A stretch of DNA of 64,000 bases. It comes from Sphingobium fuliginis. Lineage in GTDB: Bacteria; Pseudomonadota; Alphaproteobacteria; Sphingomonadales; Sphingomonadaceae. This document shows positions 41,511 through 50,107 of this stretch, piece by piece. The position numbers and the translations under genes are program-made. The notes below the pieces were generated by a model, which worked only from the letters and a program-made list of their open reading frames with translations, was not told the DNA's origin and ran no database searches. The stretch spans positions 124,001 through 188,000 of the forward strand of contig NZ_SEON01000004.1 of assembly GCF_004152845.1 (NCBI RefSeq). The letters are read 5' to 3'. The stretch's first letter is position 1, and the number at the start of each line of letters is the position of its first letter.

Positions 41511-43144
41511 CCGGCGCGACGACCATGGCGAATCCGCATTTTTCCGACCTGCCGAAGACGCTGGAACACACATTGCCGGAAGTCATCGCGCATGTCGCGG
41601 CACGCTATGGCAGCACGCCCTTCATCATAGGCGAGGACGGAGCGCGGATCAGCTTCGCGCAATATAAGGACCGGGTGGACGGTCTTGCCCGCGCCCTGAT
41701 CGCCCATGGCGTCGCCCATGGCGGCCGGGTGGCGATCTGGGCGCCCAACAGCCCGGAATGGATGATCGCGGCGGCGGCGGCGGAAAGCATCGGCGCGATC
41801 ATGGTGCCGGTCAACACCCGCTTCAAGGGTGGGGAAGCGCTCTACATATTGGCGAAGACGCGCGCCAAGATCCTGTTCACCGTGACGGGATTTCTGGGCA
41901 ATGACTATGCCGCCATGCTGGTTCAGGCGGGCGGCGGCGCAGGCGAAACCGGGCCGGTGCGCGACCTGCCGGGGTTGAGCCATATCGTGGCGCTGGACGG
42001 GCCTGCCTTCGCCGCCTTCCAGCGCGAACAGGCGGACGAGGCCGCGCTGGCGGCGCGAATCGCGGCCGTGACGCCGCAGACCATCGCGGACATTCTTTTC
42101 ACCAGCGGCACCACCGGGCAGCCGAAGGGCGCGATGCACAATCATGGGCAGGCGCTGTGGGTGCCGGCCATCTGGAACGAATCCAACGACCTGCGGGCGG
42201 GCGACCGCATGGCCATCGTCAATCCCTTCTTCCACAGCTTCGGTTACCGGTCGGGCTGGATTTCCGCGCTGGTCGCGGGAATCACCGTCTATCCGCTGGC
42301 GACATTCGACGCGGAAGCGCTGCTGGGGCTGATCGAGCGCGAGAAGATCAGCGTGCTGATGGGACCGCCGACCATCTTCTTCTCGCTGATGGAGCATCCG
42401 CGTTTCGGCGCGTTCGACATCTCATCCCTGCGGGTCGGGCATACGGGCGCATCCAATGTTCCGGTGGAGTTGATCCGCGCCGGGCGGGAAATATTCGGGT
42501 TCGACCTGTTCCTGACCAGCTTCGGCCAGACCGAATGCACGGCGCTGGCCACAGTCAACTATCCCGACGCCAGCTTTGAAACCATTGCGAAGACCGTCGG
42601 CAAGCCGCTGCCCGGCGTCGAACTGCGCATCGTCGATGGGGACGGCAATCCGCTGCCTCCCGGAGAAAGCGGCGAACTGCTGATTCGCGGGCCAGTGGTC
42701 ATGCAGGGCTATTTCGAGGAGCCGGAGCAGACCGCGGCGACGATCGACGCGGATGGCTGGCTTCATAGCGGCGATGTCGGGTGCATTGGCGAGGACGGCA
42801 CGCTCCGCATTCTCGACCGCCTCAAGGATGTCGTCATCGTCGGCGGATTCAACGCCTATCCGGCGGAGATCGAGAATATCCTGCGCAAACATCCCGCCAT
42901 CGCTGATGTCTGCATCATCGGCTGGCCCGACGATCGCATGGGCGAGGTCTGCGCAGCCTGCGTCATCCTTAAGGCAGGCGCGGCGCTGACGCTGGCTGAA
43001 CTGACCGCCTGGAGTCGCGAGCAGATGGCGAATTACAAGGTGCCGCGCCATTTGTTCCTGGTGGATGACTTTCCGCGCACGCCCTTGGGGAAAATCCAGA
43101 AATTCCTGCTGCGCGACCAGGCGAAGGCCCAAGCCGCGGGCTGA
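41507..43144 (+). CDS. Acyl-CoA synthetase (AMP-forming ligase)
   Basis: A protein of about 545 residues that joins a carboxylic acid to CoA at the cost of ATP. The phosphate loop TSGTTGQPKG lies near residue 200, GWLHSGDVG in the hinge region, and the C-terminal catalytic Lys in PLGKIQK. The GTG at 41507 overlaps the CMD stop as GTGA and has AGGAAAAGGGG seven bases upstream; ATG 41525 is the alternative. The class fits medium/long-chain or cyclic acid ligases (PCS60-like). It is a paralogue of the ligase at 60344. Followed by a VOC protein gene at 20 nt. Confidence 0.93.
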   Translation: MTGATTMANPHFSDLPKTLEHTLPEVIAHVAARYGSTPFIIGEDGARISFAQYKDRVDGLARALIAHGVAHGGRVAIWAPNSPEWMIAAAAAESIGAIMVPVNTRFKGGEALYILAKTRAKILFTVTGFLGNDYAAMLVQAGGGAGETGPVRDLPGLSHIVALDGPAFAAFQREQADEAALAARIAAVTPQTIADILFTSGTTGQPKGAMHNHGQALWVPAIWNESNDLRAGDRMAIVNPFFHSFGYRSGWISALVAGITVYPLATFDAEALLGLIEREKISVLMGPPTIFFSLMEHPRFGAFDISSLRVGHTGASNVPVELIRAGREIFGFDLFLTSFGQTECTALATVNYPDASFETIAKTVGKPLPGVELRIVDGDGNPLPPGESGELLIRGPVVMQGYFEEPEQTAATIDADGWLHSGDVGCIGEDGTLRILDRLKDVVIVGGFNAYPAEIENILRKHPAIADVCIIGWPDDRMGEVCAACVILKAGAALTLAELTAWSREQMANYKVPRHLFLVDDFPRTPLGKIQKFLLRDQAKAQAAG

Positions 43145-43163
43145 TCACAGAATGGAAGCGAGC

Positions 43164-43652
43164 ATGACCATGAAATTCAAGGGCGACTTCTATCAGATCG
43201 GCGTCGTCGTGCGCGACATCGATGCAGGCATGGCGCATTATCGCAATCTGCTGGGCCTTGGGCCTTTCTGGCGGCTCGATACCGATTATGAAGGGCGCTA
43301 TCGCGACTGGCGCGGGCGCTTCGCCAATAGGAACGCCTTCACCAAATGGGGCGACGTCTATCTGGAAATGATCGAGCCGGTGGTCGGCCAAGGGAACGCC
43401 AGGGAATGGCTGGAAACGCGCGGTGAAGGCATTTTCCATCTCGGCTATGCGGTCGACGACCTGTCGCAGCGGCCCGATGGCGTCGATTGCGTGTTCGAGA
43501 GTTGGGGCGCCAAAATGCCCAATGGCGATGCGGCGGTGATCCACCTCGATACGGTGGAGCAGCTTGGTTATTATGTGGAGCTTTCGGACCGGGCTTTGGT
43601 CGACAGGCTGAACGCCAGAATCGACAAGTTCATGAATGAACTGGCGATATGA
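43164..43652 (+). CDS. VOC-superfamily (glyoxalase-like) protein
   Basis: A 162-residue vicinal-oxygen-chelate protein with two beta-alpha-beta-beta-beta units (YQIGVVVRDIDAGMAHYRNLLGL and GIFHLGYAVDDL). Candidate metal ligands are Gln in FYQIG, Glu in LEMIEP, His in FHLGY and a C-terminal Glu in YYVELSD. The family includes epimerases (methylmalonyl-CoA), lyases and dioxygenases; an acyl-CoA epimerase role is tempting but not proven. ATG 43164 was chosen; ATG 43152 is in frame. It is the last gene of the CMD-ligase-VOC operon and ends before a strong hairpin. Confidence 0.87.
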   Translation: MTMKFKGDFYQIGVVVRDIDAGMAHYRNLLGLGPFWRLDTDYEGRYRDWRGRFANRNAFTKWGDVYLEMIEPVVGQGNAREWLETRGEGIFHLGYAVDDLSQRPDGVDCVFESWGAKMPNGDAAVIHLDTVEQLGYYVELSDRALVDRLNARIDKFMNELAI

Positions 43653-43659
43653 ACGCGCG

Positions 43660-43698
43660 CTGCGTCTCCTATTTGCCTTAGGGCAATAGGAGACGCAG
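43660..43698. terminator. Strong hairpin between convergent genes
   Basis: An 18-nt arm CTGCGTCTCCTATTTGCC (43660-43677) and a 17-nt arm (43682-43698) pair with a single bulged T around a 4-nt loop. The right arm and loop contain the last codons and stop of the kinase-like gene. The position between converging genes fits a bidirectional terminator. Confidence 0.65.
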
Positions 43699-44763
43699 AT
43701 CGTGGTCGAGCGCCGCCTGCCCGAAGCGGGCGGCATAGGCGGTGTTGACGGCCTCGGTCTGGAAGCGCACCTCATTGGTGAGGAAGATGAACAGGCCCCA
43801 CAGAATGGACCGCCTGTAGTCGAGCCAGGCCGATTCCCAATCCAGAACGGGACCACCCTCCCGCGCCAGCGCGTCGAGATAGATACGCAGAAGATCGCCT
43901 TCCCATGCGGCGCGGTCAGCCAGGTCGGCGGCGCAGACGATATGATAGGAGACTTCATGGTGCCAGGCGGTCTGCGCCACCTGCGCGTCGAAATAGCCGG
44001 GCGTGCCGTCCTCCAATATGTAGAGATTGCCCAGATGCGTGTCGCCATGGATCAGGCAGCGGGGCTGGGCGCGCTGAATCTCTCCTATGGTCATCAGCGC
44101 CCGTTCCATCCAGTCGCGGTCGTGCAGCCGGGTGGAGACGGCCGCGCCACGCGGCGAGGCCATATAATGCGCCCAGACATCGGGCAGGAGATAACGGCGC
44201 ATATAGTCCAGCCCCCAACCGTCGAACCGGCTGGCGATGTCGGCCCAGCGGCCACCGGGCCGGAAATGGGGTGAAGCCCAGGTCGCGGCATGATAGGCGG
44301 CCATGGTCTCCATGCGGCGGGCGATCTGGTCGAACCGCTGCGGACGCAAGGCGTCGCAGAAATCGACGCCGGGGCGCTTCAGATCCTCCATGATGACGAT
44401 GGACTGGTGCGAATGGGGGTCGGTGCCCGCGAAATAGGCGCGCGGCGACGGCATGGGGATGAGCGGCTGGATGTCGGCGTAGAAGCGCGTTTCATTGGCG
44501 TACATCGCCGCCATCTTCGGGCTATGCTCCTCAAAGCCGCCCTTGACGATCAGGGTTTCGCCAATCTGCCCGGCGCCCTCCCCTTCCACGGCGAGGCGAA
44601 CGCGAATCTTGGTCGATGTGCCGAGAATGACATCGATCACCTGCGATTCAACAACGGATATATGAGGCAGCCGCTGGCGCAAGGCGCGGGTCAGCCACGC
44701 GCTGTCGATCTGCTGCGGCGTCAACGGCAGGGCTAGCGCATCGGCGGGATAAGCCTCACTCAT
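43678..44763 (-). CDS. Aminoglycoside-phosphotransferase-like kinase (APH fold)
   Basis: A 361-residue protein kinase-like phosphotransferase. The nucleotide side shows TLIVKGGFEEHSP and VIMEDL, the catalytic loop IHGDTHLGNLY, and a metal-binding Asp in YFDAQVAQ. It resembles the APH group that in animals is fused to acyl-CoA dehydrogenases (ACAD10), and the ecdysteroid kinase-like group, rather than antibiotic resistance kinases. It may phosphorylate a hydroxyl on a pathway intermediate to drive elimination. Of two adjacent ATGs, 44763 has the better spacing to GGAGAG. Its 3' end lies inside a strong hairpin. Confidence 0.85.
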   Translation of the reverse strand: MSEAYPADALALPLTPQQIDSAWLTRALRQRLPHISVVESQVIDVILGTSTKIRVRLAVEGEGAGQIGETLIVKGGFEEHSPKMAAMYANETRFYADIQPLIPMPSPRAYFAGTDPHSHQSIVIMEDLKRPGVDFCDALRPQRFDQIARRMETMAAYHAATWASPHFRPGGRWADIASRFDGWGLDYMRRYLLPDVWAHYMASPRGAAVSTRLHDRDWMERALMTIGEIQRAQPRCLIHGDTHLGNLYILEDGTPGYFDAQVAQTAWHHEVSYHIVCAADLADRAAWEGDLLRIYLDALAREGGPVLDWESAWLDYRRSILWGLFIFLTNEVRFQTEAVNTAYAARFGQAALDHDLRLLLP

Positions 44764-44868
44764 CATTCTCTCCAGCGTCGTTTCCGCACAGAATGCCAGA
44801 CGGCGGCGTGCAAGAAAAAGGGGACGCAGAACTCTGCGCCCCCTTGATGCTTCACGGCCCGGGCCGGA

Positions 44869-47217
44869 TCAGAATTTGAAGCCGACTTCCACGCCATAGG
44901 TGCGCGGTTCGCCGTAGACGCTGTTCTGGAAGCCCAGCCCTTCCGCGATGAGGCCCAGCACGCCGATGCGGTAGGTCTCGTTCAGCGCGTTGTTGACGAA
45001 GGCCGCCACCGAAGCGCCCGAACCGCCGACATTGTTGAGTTCGGCGCGCAGGTTGATCAGCGAATAGGCGGGCTGCACGCCCTGTATCTCGAAGTCGTCG
45101 AGATAGATCTTGCTGCGCCAGGTATAGTTCAGGACGAAGTTGAGCTGGCCCAGATCTTCGCTGACCGGCGGCGAAATGGTTGCCGTGGCGCCGAGCTGAT
45201 GCTTGGGCACCCCGCGCTGTTCGAACTCGGTCAGGCCGTTCAGCACGACCCGGCCCGCCCGGATGTCGACCTTCGTATAGGAATAGAAGGCCGCCAGCGA
45301 GAAGCTGTCGGTGCTGAAATTCGCCTCGAACTCGCCGCCGACATTGCGCTGCTTGGCGGTGTTGTCGACGATGGTGAAGACATTGCCGTCGATGAAGGTC
45401 GCGCGCTGCTTCTGCACGTCGCTGCCGTCCTGACGGAACAGGGCGGTGCTGGTGGTCAGGCGGCCCGCGCCCAGCCGGTGGTTGGTCTTCAGGCCGATTT
45501 CATATTCATCGACGAATTCGGGCAGGAACGGCCGCAGCGTGATCGCGTCGGTGGCCCGGGTCGAAAAGCCGCCCGCGCGGAAACCATGGCGATAGGACGC
45601 ATAGGTGGTGACTTCCGGGCTCGGCTCATATTGCACCGTCGCGTCGTAGGTCCATTCCTTGAACGACTTGCTGTTGGTGAAGGAACATTGGCTGAGCGGA
45701 ACCCGCTGAACGCCGGCAGTCGACGTATCGGTGTCGAACGAGCAGCGGCCGAAGGTGCCGTCAGCATTGGGATAGTTGGGCTGCGAAGGCGAAACGGTGA
45801 TCTTGCGCTTGTCATAATTATAGCGAAGACCGCCGGACAGGCTGAGCTGATCCGTGACCTTGAAGGTGCCGGCGACGAATGCGGCCGCGGTGCGCGAATA
45901 GCCTTCGCCCGGATTGCTGGTGACGAACAGCGTCGCGTCTGTCGTCGCAGGATTGAGGCCGGCTCCCAGGATATTCAGTTGAGGCAGCGTATTGGCGAGC
46001 GAACCGTCAATGCCCTTTTCCTCGAAATAATAACCGCCGACGATGAGGTCGAGCCGGTTTTCGAACATCTTGGCCTGAAGTTGCAGTTCTTCGGAAATGT
46101 TGCGTGAACGCGCAAACTGATAAGGGGCGATCAGGAAGGCGGGAATGCCGTCATAATCCTGAACGGTATCCCGACGCTCCTTGCGATAACCGAAGATATT
46201 CTTCAGCGTCAGGCCGTCGGCCAGATCCCAGGTCGTCTTGTTGGTGATGCCCCAGTTCTTGATGCTCTCCCGCGGCAGGCCGAACACGTCGAGATTGCTG
46301 CCATTGCCCGACCCGGAATTGAGCGTGAAGCGGCGCGAGCGGAAAAGCTGCTGCGCCTCCGCGAACTGACCCGGAATATCCGCGAGTCTGGCATAGTTGT
46401 TGAGAGCCGAAGGATAGTTGATGGACGTAAGGAAAGACGCCGTGCCGTTTTCCCGCGACTTGAACCAGTCGAATATAGTCAGCGATTCGATGCCGTTGCC
46501 CGGCGAGACCAGCGCCGACACGCGGAACGTGTCGTAATTCTGGTTGTCGAGGCGCAGGCCGCTGCCGATGTCGCGCGCCCAGCCGTCGCGTTCGCGGGTC
46601 TTACCCGCGAAGCGAAGGGCGACGGAATCCCCGACCGGCACATTCACCATGCCGAACAGGTCGTGCATGTCGTAATTGCCATATTGGCCGCGCACTTCGC
46701 CGGCGAATTCGCCCAGCTTCGGATGAGCAGGCTCGACCAGCACCGCGCCGCCGGTCATGTTGCGGCCGAAGAGCGTGCCCTGGACGCCCTTCAGAACCTG
46801 AACCGATTCCAGATCGTAAAGGCTGTTGCCGAAACCATAGGGGCGCGGCTGCACTACTTCAGCGAAATAGGTGCCGACCGGCGGGTCGGTGAAAAGCTGC
46901 GTTTCCTGCGTGCGCTGGCCGCGCAGCGAGAAGGCGACGGTGTTGCGCTGGCTCTGCGCGCTCGTGATCGACAGCGAAGGGGTGCGATATTGCAGACCCT
47001 GAACGTCGGTCACGCCCGAGCGGGAAAGCTGTTCGCCCGAAATGGCGGAGACGGAAATCGGCACATCCTGGAGCGCTTCGTCGCGACGGCGCGCCGTGAC
47101 CACGATGTCGCCGCTCGACACGCCTTCGGCCTGCGGCTGCGCATTATCCTGCGCGAAGGCAGGCGCGGATATGAACAGGGCCGCACAGGTCGCGGCAAGA
47201 TAGCGTCGATAGGTCAT
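44869..47217 (-). CDS. TonB-dependent outer-membrane receptor
   Basis: A 782-residue receptor closely related to the one at 19718. It has a signal peptide (MTYRRYLAATCAALFISAPAFA), then DIVVTARRRDEALQDVPISVSAI at the plug start, the plug motif GTLFGRNMTGGAV, and a barrel ending GVEVGFKF. Several barrel segments match the other receptor, so the pair arose by duplication and may take up related substrates. It is transcribed from the 318-bp gap at 47218-47535. Confidence 0.95.
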   Translation of the reverse strand: MTYRRYLAATCAALFISAPAFAQDNAQPQAEGVSSGDIVVTARRRDEALQDVPISVSAISGEQLSRSGVTDVQGLQYRTPSLSITSAQSQRNTVAFSLRGQRTQETQLFTDPPVGTYFAEVVQPRPYGFGNSLYDLESVQVLKGVQGTLFGRNMTGGAVLVEPAHPKLGEFAGEVRGQYGNYDMHDLFGMVNVPVGDSVALRFAGKTRERDGWARDIGSGLRLDNQNYDTFRVSALVSPGNGIESLTIFDWFKSRENGTASFLTSINYPSALNNYARLADIPGQFAEAQQLFRSRRFTLNSGSGNGSNLDVFGLPRESIKNWGITNKTTWDLADGLTLKNIFGYRKERRDTVQDYDGIPAFLIAPYQFARSRNISEELQLQAKMFENRLDLIVGGYYFEEKGIDGSLANTLPQLNILGAGLNPATTDATLFVTSNPGEGYSRTAAAFVAGTFKVTDQLSLSGGLRYNYDKRKITVSPSQPNYPNADGTFGRCSFDTDTSTAGVQRVPLSQCSFTNSKSFKEWTYDATVQYEPSPEVTTYASYRHGFRAGGFSTRATDAITLRPFLPEFVDEYEIGLKTNHRLGAGRLTTSTALFRQDGSDVQKQRATFIDGNVFTIVDNTAKQRNVGGEFEANFSTDSFSLAAFYSYTKVDIRAGRVVLNGLTEFEQRGVPKHQLGATATISPPVSEDLGQLNFVLNYTWRSKIYLDDFEIQGVQPAYSLINLRAELNNVGGSGASVAAFVNNALNETYRIGVLGLIAEGLGFQNSVYGEPRTYGVEVGFKF

Positions 47218-47535
47218 TGCATCCTCTCAAGGACTGGATGGAACCGGCCAATAGGCTCTGCTCTGAAGCCGGCGAACGGATGAAAGCCAGCTAGCCTCAT
47301 TTCCGGCCATGCCAAACCCTTGATTAGCGGATGTTATGCATCATCAGATACACGATCTTCTGATCGCCGGAGGAAGAGGATGAAGATTTGAGCGGATGGT
47401 TGATTCCAGGCCACAGTTCGACCGCCGGCTTTTCGCTTTCCATTCCTGGCGGTTACATGGGCATCAACATTCCGACCACAGCAAATCTCCAGATCTTCGT
47501 CGGATGCTTTTGTCCGGCCGCCCGGATATTTTCAC
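47218..47535. other. 318-bp non-coding gap upstream of the TonB receptor
   Basis: No gene is visible. The gap should carry the receptor promoter. It contains the dyad ATCAGA-10 nt-TCTGAT (47342-47363), partly matching CATCAGAT in the gap at 40972. Nothing else stands out. Confidence 0.5.
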
Positions 47536-48780
47536 TCAAACGCTGATCCTGCGCGACCAGGCGGCGCGCCGTGCGCGGAGTTGATCCTCGCGCTGCTGCC
47601 GGTTCGTCCGCACGATGCCGGCGGGCAAATGCGCGTCCAGCCGGTCGAAGGGCAGGATGTCGAGCCAGTGAATCGGCCCAGCGCCCTGCTGCGTTTCCGG
47701 AAGACCCTGCCAGCGGATCATCGGCAACAGGTCGCGCAATCCGTCCGTCTGCACCCAATTGGCGACGCCCGGATCGCGCGCCGAAACGACCGCGGTGATC
47801 AGCCCGTCGGCATCGCGCGCCGATTGTGCCGCGGAGAGGCCGCTCTGCAAAAGATGCGCGTCGATGGACCGGTACCACCACATCGCCAGTTGCAGGCTGC
47901 TATAGGCCGCGCCGGCGGGGTCGAAGCGGATGATCGCCGCCTGATCCTCCTCCAGACGAAGTCTTCCGATGCTGCTTGCCTGGGTGACGAGGCCGCCGAC
48001 GCTGGCCGTGCGCATGGGTTGCGGCATGCTGTTGGCCCGACGTGCCGCTGACAGGCGGAAGAACCAGAAATAGAGCGGCACCTCTTCCCGCGCCCGCCGC
48101 AGCGCTTCGTCCAGCCGCCGCTCGAAGGAGAAATGCTGGGCGCCGGCCGCATCGATCCGTTCGATCTCCAGAGCCAGTGGCGTCTCTCTTTCCCAATCCA
48201 TCATCGAATCGCGCACGAACAGGAATTTGACGCGTGGATTGGTCGTCATGTGGTTGCGCCGCCCATTGGCGGGCTGATCGTCTATGGTGATCGTGAAGCG
48301 ACCGTCCTGCGTCACATCGATGCCGGGCAGTTCGACTGTCTGGACGGTCATCGATGTGCCCCAATTCTCGACGAGCGTGAAGGACACATGCGCCGGGCAA
48401 GCGTCGATCACCCGGCCAGCGATCCGATAACGGCCGCCATGTGCGATGCCCGCGAGGCGATAACAATTGTCGGGATTGTCGCCGCCCATCCGCGCATCGG
48501 GCACGACCGCGCCCTTCCAGCCATGGCCCGGCATGAAATTACGCACGAAGCGAGGCCGGATCGGATCGCGGGCCGCCGCCTTGAACAGGTAATTGCCCAT
48601 CCACGCATCCATCGCCGCGTCGAAAAGCGGCTCGACCTCCGGCGGCACGTCGCTGCCATGACCCACGCGCCAGAGCTGCGCGCAATGGTCGCGCGCCGCC
48701 CTGGTTGCCGCATCGTCCCACATGGCGCGAACTTCCGCTTCGGCGGCGAACTGATCCGCATTGGCGATTGGATTAGTCAT
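47536..48780 (-). CDS. DUF1214-type protein of unknown function
   Basis: A 414-residue protein. The C-terminal half has SARDPGVANWVQTDG and a preceding beta-rich part (YRLAGIAHGGRYRIAGRV), as in DUF1214/DUF1254 proteins. These are common in catabolic clusters but have no agreed function. No signal peptide or membrane helix is seen, so it is probably cytosolic. It lies between the TonB receptor and a sulfotransferase-like gene on the same strand (40-nt gap to the latter) and may share their transcript. I cannot name a reaction. Confidence 0.75.
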   Translation of the reverse strand: MTNPIANADQFAAEAEVRAMWDDAATRAARDHCAQLWRVGHGSDVPPEVEPLFDAAMDAWMGNYLFKAAARDPIRPRFVRNFMPGHGWKGAVVPDARMGGDNPDNCYRLAGIAHGGRYRIAGRVIDACPAHVSFTLVENWGTSMTVQTVELPGIDVTQDGRFTITIDDQPANGRRNHMTTNPRVKFLFVRDSMMDWERETPLALEIERIDAAGAQHFSFERRLDEALRRAREEVPLYFWFFRLSAARRANSMPQPMRTASVGGLVTQASSIGRLRLEEDQAAIIRFDPAGAAYSSLQLAMWWYRSIDAHLLQSGLSAAQSARDADGLITAVVSARDPGVANWVQTDGLRDLLPMIRWQGLPETQQGAGPIHWLDILPFDRLDAHLPAGIVRTNRQQREDQLRARRAAWSRRISV

Positions 48781-48820
48781 CAGCCCTCTCTCATGTCGGC
48801 ATTCGGCATCAGGCCGAACG

Positions 48821-50032
48821 TCAGGCGAAGCGCCCCAGCCTGAACCGGCGCGAATAGCCCTCGAACGCCGTCTCGATCATCTCGCGGGTGAGGCCGAAAG
48901 GCTCCAGCGCATAATCGTAGCGGCCATAGCGGTTGGAGGCATTGCCGGGATCGGCCAGCCAGGCCCGCATCCGCGCTTCGAATTCCCGTGTGCAATCCAG
49001 TTGCCAATGGCCATAGGCGCGGCGGATGACGTCCACCGGATCGCGCGTCAGGTCGTGGAAATCGACATGGAAGATGCGCGGATCGTCCACCAGCGGATTT
49101 TCCATCGTTTCGGACAACGATGCGGCGATGCTTTCGACAAAGGCGGGGCCAAGAGCCTGGAAATCCATCTGCCAGTTGGTGATGCCGCCATAGAGCACGG
49201 CCGTGATCGCCATGATCGACGGATGAACCTGAACCGGGTCCCGGTGCGGCCAGATGCACAGCGCATCGGGATAGGCTTCGAACAGCGCGTCCAGAGCGAA
49301 CTGGTGATAGATGCCCTTGACCACCCAATGACTGGTGGGCTGCCGCCATTGCAACTGCTGGAGGAACTGGCGATGGAAGCGGTAGGCATCGGCAATATTG
49401 CTGGCGTCGAGGATCATCGCCAGCGCAGGCAGCTTGTACAGCAGCGAAGGATAGGCGTTCTGGAAGTCGAGGGTGAAGATTTCCTCGCATTCGATCGGGC
49501 AATGTCCGCGCTTGTCCCAATAGGGGTGCAGGGTCAGCAGACCGGGCGAGCGCATCAGCATCTCGTCCAGTTCCCTGGCGGCCAGTTCGATCCGTTCCGG
49601 CGTCGCCGGCACCTCGCCCGGCGGCGGACTGGGCGAATGGCTATGCCACCAGAGCGGTGCGCGGGCGCCAATATCCTCGGCCAGCAGCGAATGGATGAGC
49701 GTGGTGCCGGTACGGCCGAAGCCGATGACGAAAATGGGTCGCTCGATCTTCTCCTCGGCAATGGCGGGAATGCGCTTGCGATCGGCGGCAAGGCGCAGGC
49801 GCGTCGATAACAGCTTGCGCAGTTGCAGTTCGACGTCGGCCTTCTGCTCCGCGCGCAGAGGGGGCTGGTCGTTCAGCCAGGCTATGAACCGCTTGACCCG
49901 TCCGACCAGCGCGGGATCGGGCGTATCGAAATGGCCGGCGATCATCTGCGAGCTACGAATGAGAGCCGAAGCGTCTATGCCGGTCGAAAGGGCAGCGACA
50001 TTTCCAACCTTTTCCGACCTGCTCCGCATCAT
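48821..50032 (-). CDS. Sulfotransferase family protein
   Basis: A 403-residue PAPS-dependent sulfotransferase-fold protein. The 5'-phosphosulfate loop is GFGRTGTT (residues 104-111), and the second PAPS segment is seen as WPHRDPVQVHPS, with Arg and Ser in place. The YDYAL...EMIETAF C-terminus is common in bacterial members. Sulfation in a catabolic cluster is unusual: it could mark a hydroxyl for elimination, or modify a lipid. It shares its direction with the DUF1214 gene. Confidence 0.88.
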   Translation of the reverse strand: MMRSRSEKVGNVAALSTGIDASALIRSSQMIAGHFDTPDPALVGRVKRFIAWLNDQPPLRAEQKADVELQLRKLLSTRLRLAADRKRIPAIAEEKIERPIFVIGFGRTGTTLIHSLLAEDIGARAPLWWHSHSPSPPPGEVPATPERIELAARELDEMLMRSPGLLTLHPYWDKRGHCPIECEEIFTLDFQNAYPSLLYKLPALAMILDASNIADAYRFHRQFLQQLQWRQPTSHWVVKGIYHQFALDALFEAYPDALCIWPHRDPVQVHPSIMAITAVLYGGITNWQMDFQALGPAFVESIAASLSETMENPLVDDPRIFHVDFHDLTRDPVDVIRRAYGHWQLDCTREFEARMRAWLADPGNASNRYGRYDYALEPFGLTREMIETAFEGYSRRFRLGRFA

Positions 50033-50107
50033 CCGCTCCTATTTAGTTTACCAAGATATGGAAACTGGATCGGATTGGTGCTGAAAAGTCAATGAACCGG
50101 CAGAACA

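Noticed and set aside
43678..44763. Antibiotic-resistance aminoglycoside kinase
   Set aside because: The catalytic loop fits the APH fold, but the rest resembles ACAD10- and ecdysteroid-kinase-like proteins, and the context is catabolic.
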